NCBI GenBank assembly: GCA_036844705.1
Contig: DAIUFH010000054.1
Location: 1-14,620 of the forward strand
Length of the DNA stretch: 14,620 bases
Source: DAIUFH01 sp036844705
GTDB taxonomy: Bacteria > Bacillota > Clostridia > Tissierellales > Tissierellaceae
Direction of reading: 5' to 3'
Shown: positions 13,769-14,620 of the stretch, piece after piece
Numbering within the stretch: position 1 is the stretch's first letter
Layout of the letters: every line of letters starts with the position of its first letter
Translations under genes and position numbers: made by a program
The notes under the pieces: generated by a model
What the model was told of the DNA's origin: nothing
Database searches by the model: none
What the model saw: only the letters and a program-made list of their open reading frames with translations

Positions 13769-14512
13769 TTAGTAATTAACAAGCTTCACAAAATCATCTG
13801 CTTTAAGGCTAGCTCCTCCTACAAGAGCGCCATCGATATCTGATTTTTCCATTAGTTCTTTAATATTCCCTGGTTTTACACTGCCACCATATTGAATTCT
13901 AACAATGTCCTTTTTATCATTATACAGCTCACCTATAGTTTCTCTAATGAATTTACACATAGCATTAGCATCTTCAGATGAGGCAGTCTTGCCTGTTCCA
14001 ATAGCCCATATCGGCTCATACGCTATAACAATTTTTCCTAAATCTTTTGAATCTATTCCCTCAAAAGCTTTTATTACCTGATTTTTTACTATCTCTTCAG
14101 CCTTATTTGCATCTCTCTCCTCAAGAGTTTCACCAACACATACAATTGGCTTAATGTCATGGGATAAAGCAGATTTAATTTTTTTATTTACTGTTTCATC
14201 ATTTTCATTGAAATATTGTCTTCTTTCAGAATGTCCTATTATACAATAGTGAATCCCTATTTCATTTAACATTGACGGTGAAATCTCACCTGTAAACGCT
14301 CCATTTTCTTCCCAATGCATATTCTGTGCACCAAGCTTTATATTACTTTCACCTATTGCTCTTTTAACATCTGTCAATGCTGTGAACGGAACACACACTA
14401 CTGCTTCTACATCATTGTTTAAGGAATTTGTCTTAATTTCTTCAATTAGCTTTATAGCTTCTGCAATTGTATTATTCATTTTCCAATTTCCAGCGATTAT
14501 AGGAGTTCTCAT
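13769..14512 (-). CDS. tpiA: Triosephosphate isomerase
   Basis: Interconverts dihydroxyacetone phosphate and glyceraldehyde 3-phosphate; cytoplasmic TIM-barrel dimer. The 247-residue protein has the substrate residues Asn9 and Lys11 in AGNWKMN (7-13), the electrophile His94 in IIGHSERRQ, the catalytic base Glu166 in AYEPIWAIGTG (164-174, which includes the flexible loop), and the phosphate-binding YGGSVKPGN and GALVGGASL. The start MRTPIIAGNWK (ATG 14512) is supported by AGGAGG six bases upstream and the family N terminus; upstream ATGs at 14527 and 14518 would sit on or before that site. It is the first gene of the glycolytic group seen here. Genes such as gap and pgk, usual upstream partners, may lie beyond the window. 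Confidence 0.97.
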   Translation of the reverse strand: MRTPIIAGNWKMNNTIAEAIKLIEEIKTNSLNNDVEAVVCVPFTALTDVKRAIGESNIKLGAQNMHWEENGAFTGEISPSMLNEIGIHYCIIGHSERRQYFNENDETVNKKIKSALSHDIKPIVCVGETLEERDANKAEEIVKNQVIKAFEGIDSKDLGKIVIAYEPIWAIGTGKTASSEDANAMCKFIRETIGELYNDKKDIVRIQYGGSVKPGNIKELMEKSDIDGALVGGASLKADDFVKLVNY

Positions 14513-14518
14513 ATCCAT

Positions 14519-14524
14519 CCTCCT
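14519..14524 (-). promoter_or_regulatory. Ribosome-binding site deciding the tpiA start
   Basis: AGGAGG followed by six bases and the ATG at 14512. The two earlier ATGs in frame have no usable site. Confidence 0.9.
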
Positions 14525-14537
14525 CAAATTTTTTTAA

Positions 14538-14620
14538 CTCTTACCTCTTACTTCTTAGTTCTTAACTCTTAGTTCTTAACTCTTAGTTCTTACCTCTTAG
14601 TTCTTACCTCTTAGTTCTTA
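14538..14620. repeat. TTCTTAG heptad tract C, cut by the window end
   Basis: At least eleven full seven-base units plus a partial one, mixing CTCTTAC, TTCTTAG, TTCTTAA, CTCTTAG and TTCTTAC. It lies 13 bases upstream of the tpiA ribosome-binding site. Unlike the similar tracts in elements A and B, it adjoins the start of a downstream gene, and I see no TTCACAA tract between it and the gene. Confidence 0.93.

Overview
The window looks like a chromosomal core segment from a low-GC, anaerobic, Gram-positive bacterium of the Clostridia (possibly a Tissierellia-type lineage; inference). The support is AT-rich DNA, strong AGGAGG-type ribosome-binding sites, the gene order, a cofactor-independent phosphoglycerate mutase, a K+-dependent membrane pyrophosphatase and a tmRNA tag ending YALAA. 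Every gene I accept lies on the minus strand, so transcription runs from high to low coordinates.

In transcription order the layout is as follows. (1) Lower glycolysis: tpiA, gpmI, eno (14512 down to 10653), followed by a GC-rich hairpin. (2) secG and hppA (10500 to 8259), with their own extended -10 promoter and a terminator. (3) An alpha/beta hydrolase, a membrane-anchored MurF-like ligase and D-Ala-D-Ala ligase (8123 to 4369), with an extended -10 promoter at the front and an 11-bp-stem terminator that includes the ddl stop codon. (4) Ribosome rescue and RNA decay: rnr, smpB, a two-gene ThrE-type exporter and ssrA (4286 to 54). ssrA has a perfect consensus sigma-A promoter two bases after the exporter's last stop codon.

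The order tpi-pgm-eno-secG-(esterase)-rnr-smpB-ssrA resembles the Bacillus/Clostridium arrangement. Against that background hppA, murF-like/ddl and the thrE-like pair appear to be insertions. The locus links sugar catabolism (TpiA, GpmI, Eno), energy saving from pyrophosphate (HppA), protein export (SecG), the D-Ala-D-Ala branch of peptidoglycan precursor synthesis (Ddl, MurF-like), and trans-translation with RNA clean-up (SsrA, SmpB, RNase R).

The least ordinary content is between genes. Two composite repeats of about 270-290 bp (7078-7366 and 11966-12237) share one architecture and orientation. Each has a (TTCACAA)n heptad tract next to the start of the downstream gene, a degenerate core with ATTCTTCG and ATGACAAA motifs, and a (TTCTTAG)n heptad tract against the stop of the upstream gene. 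A third TTCTTAG-type tract lies upstream of tpiA and runs off the window end. In gpmI the repeat runs into the gene and supplies its last codons and stop. I see no phage, CRISPR, transposase, defence genes or clearly new protein system here.
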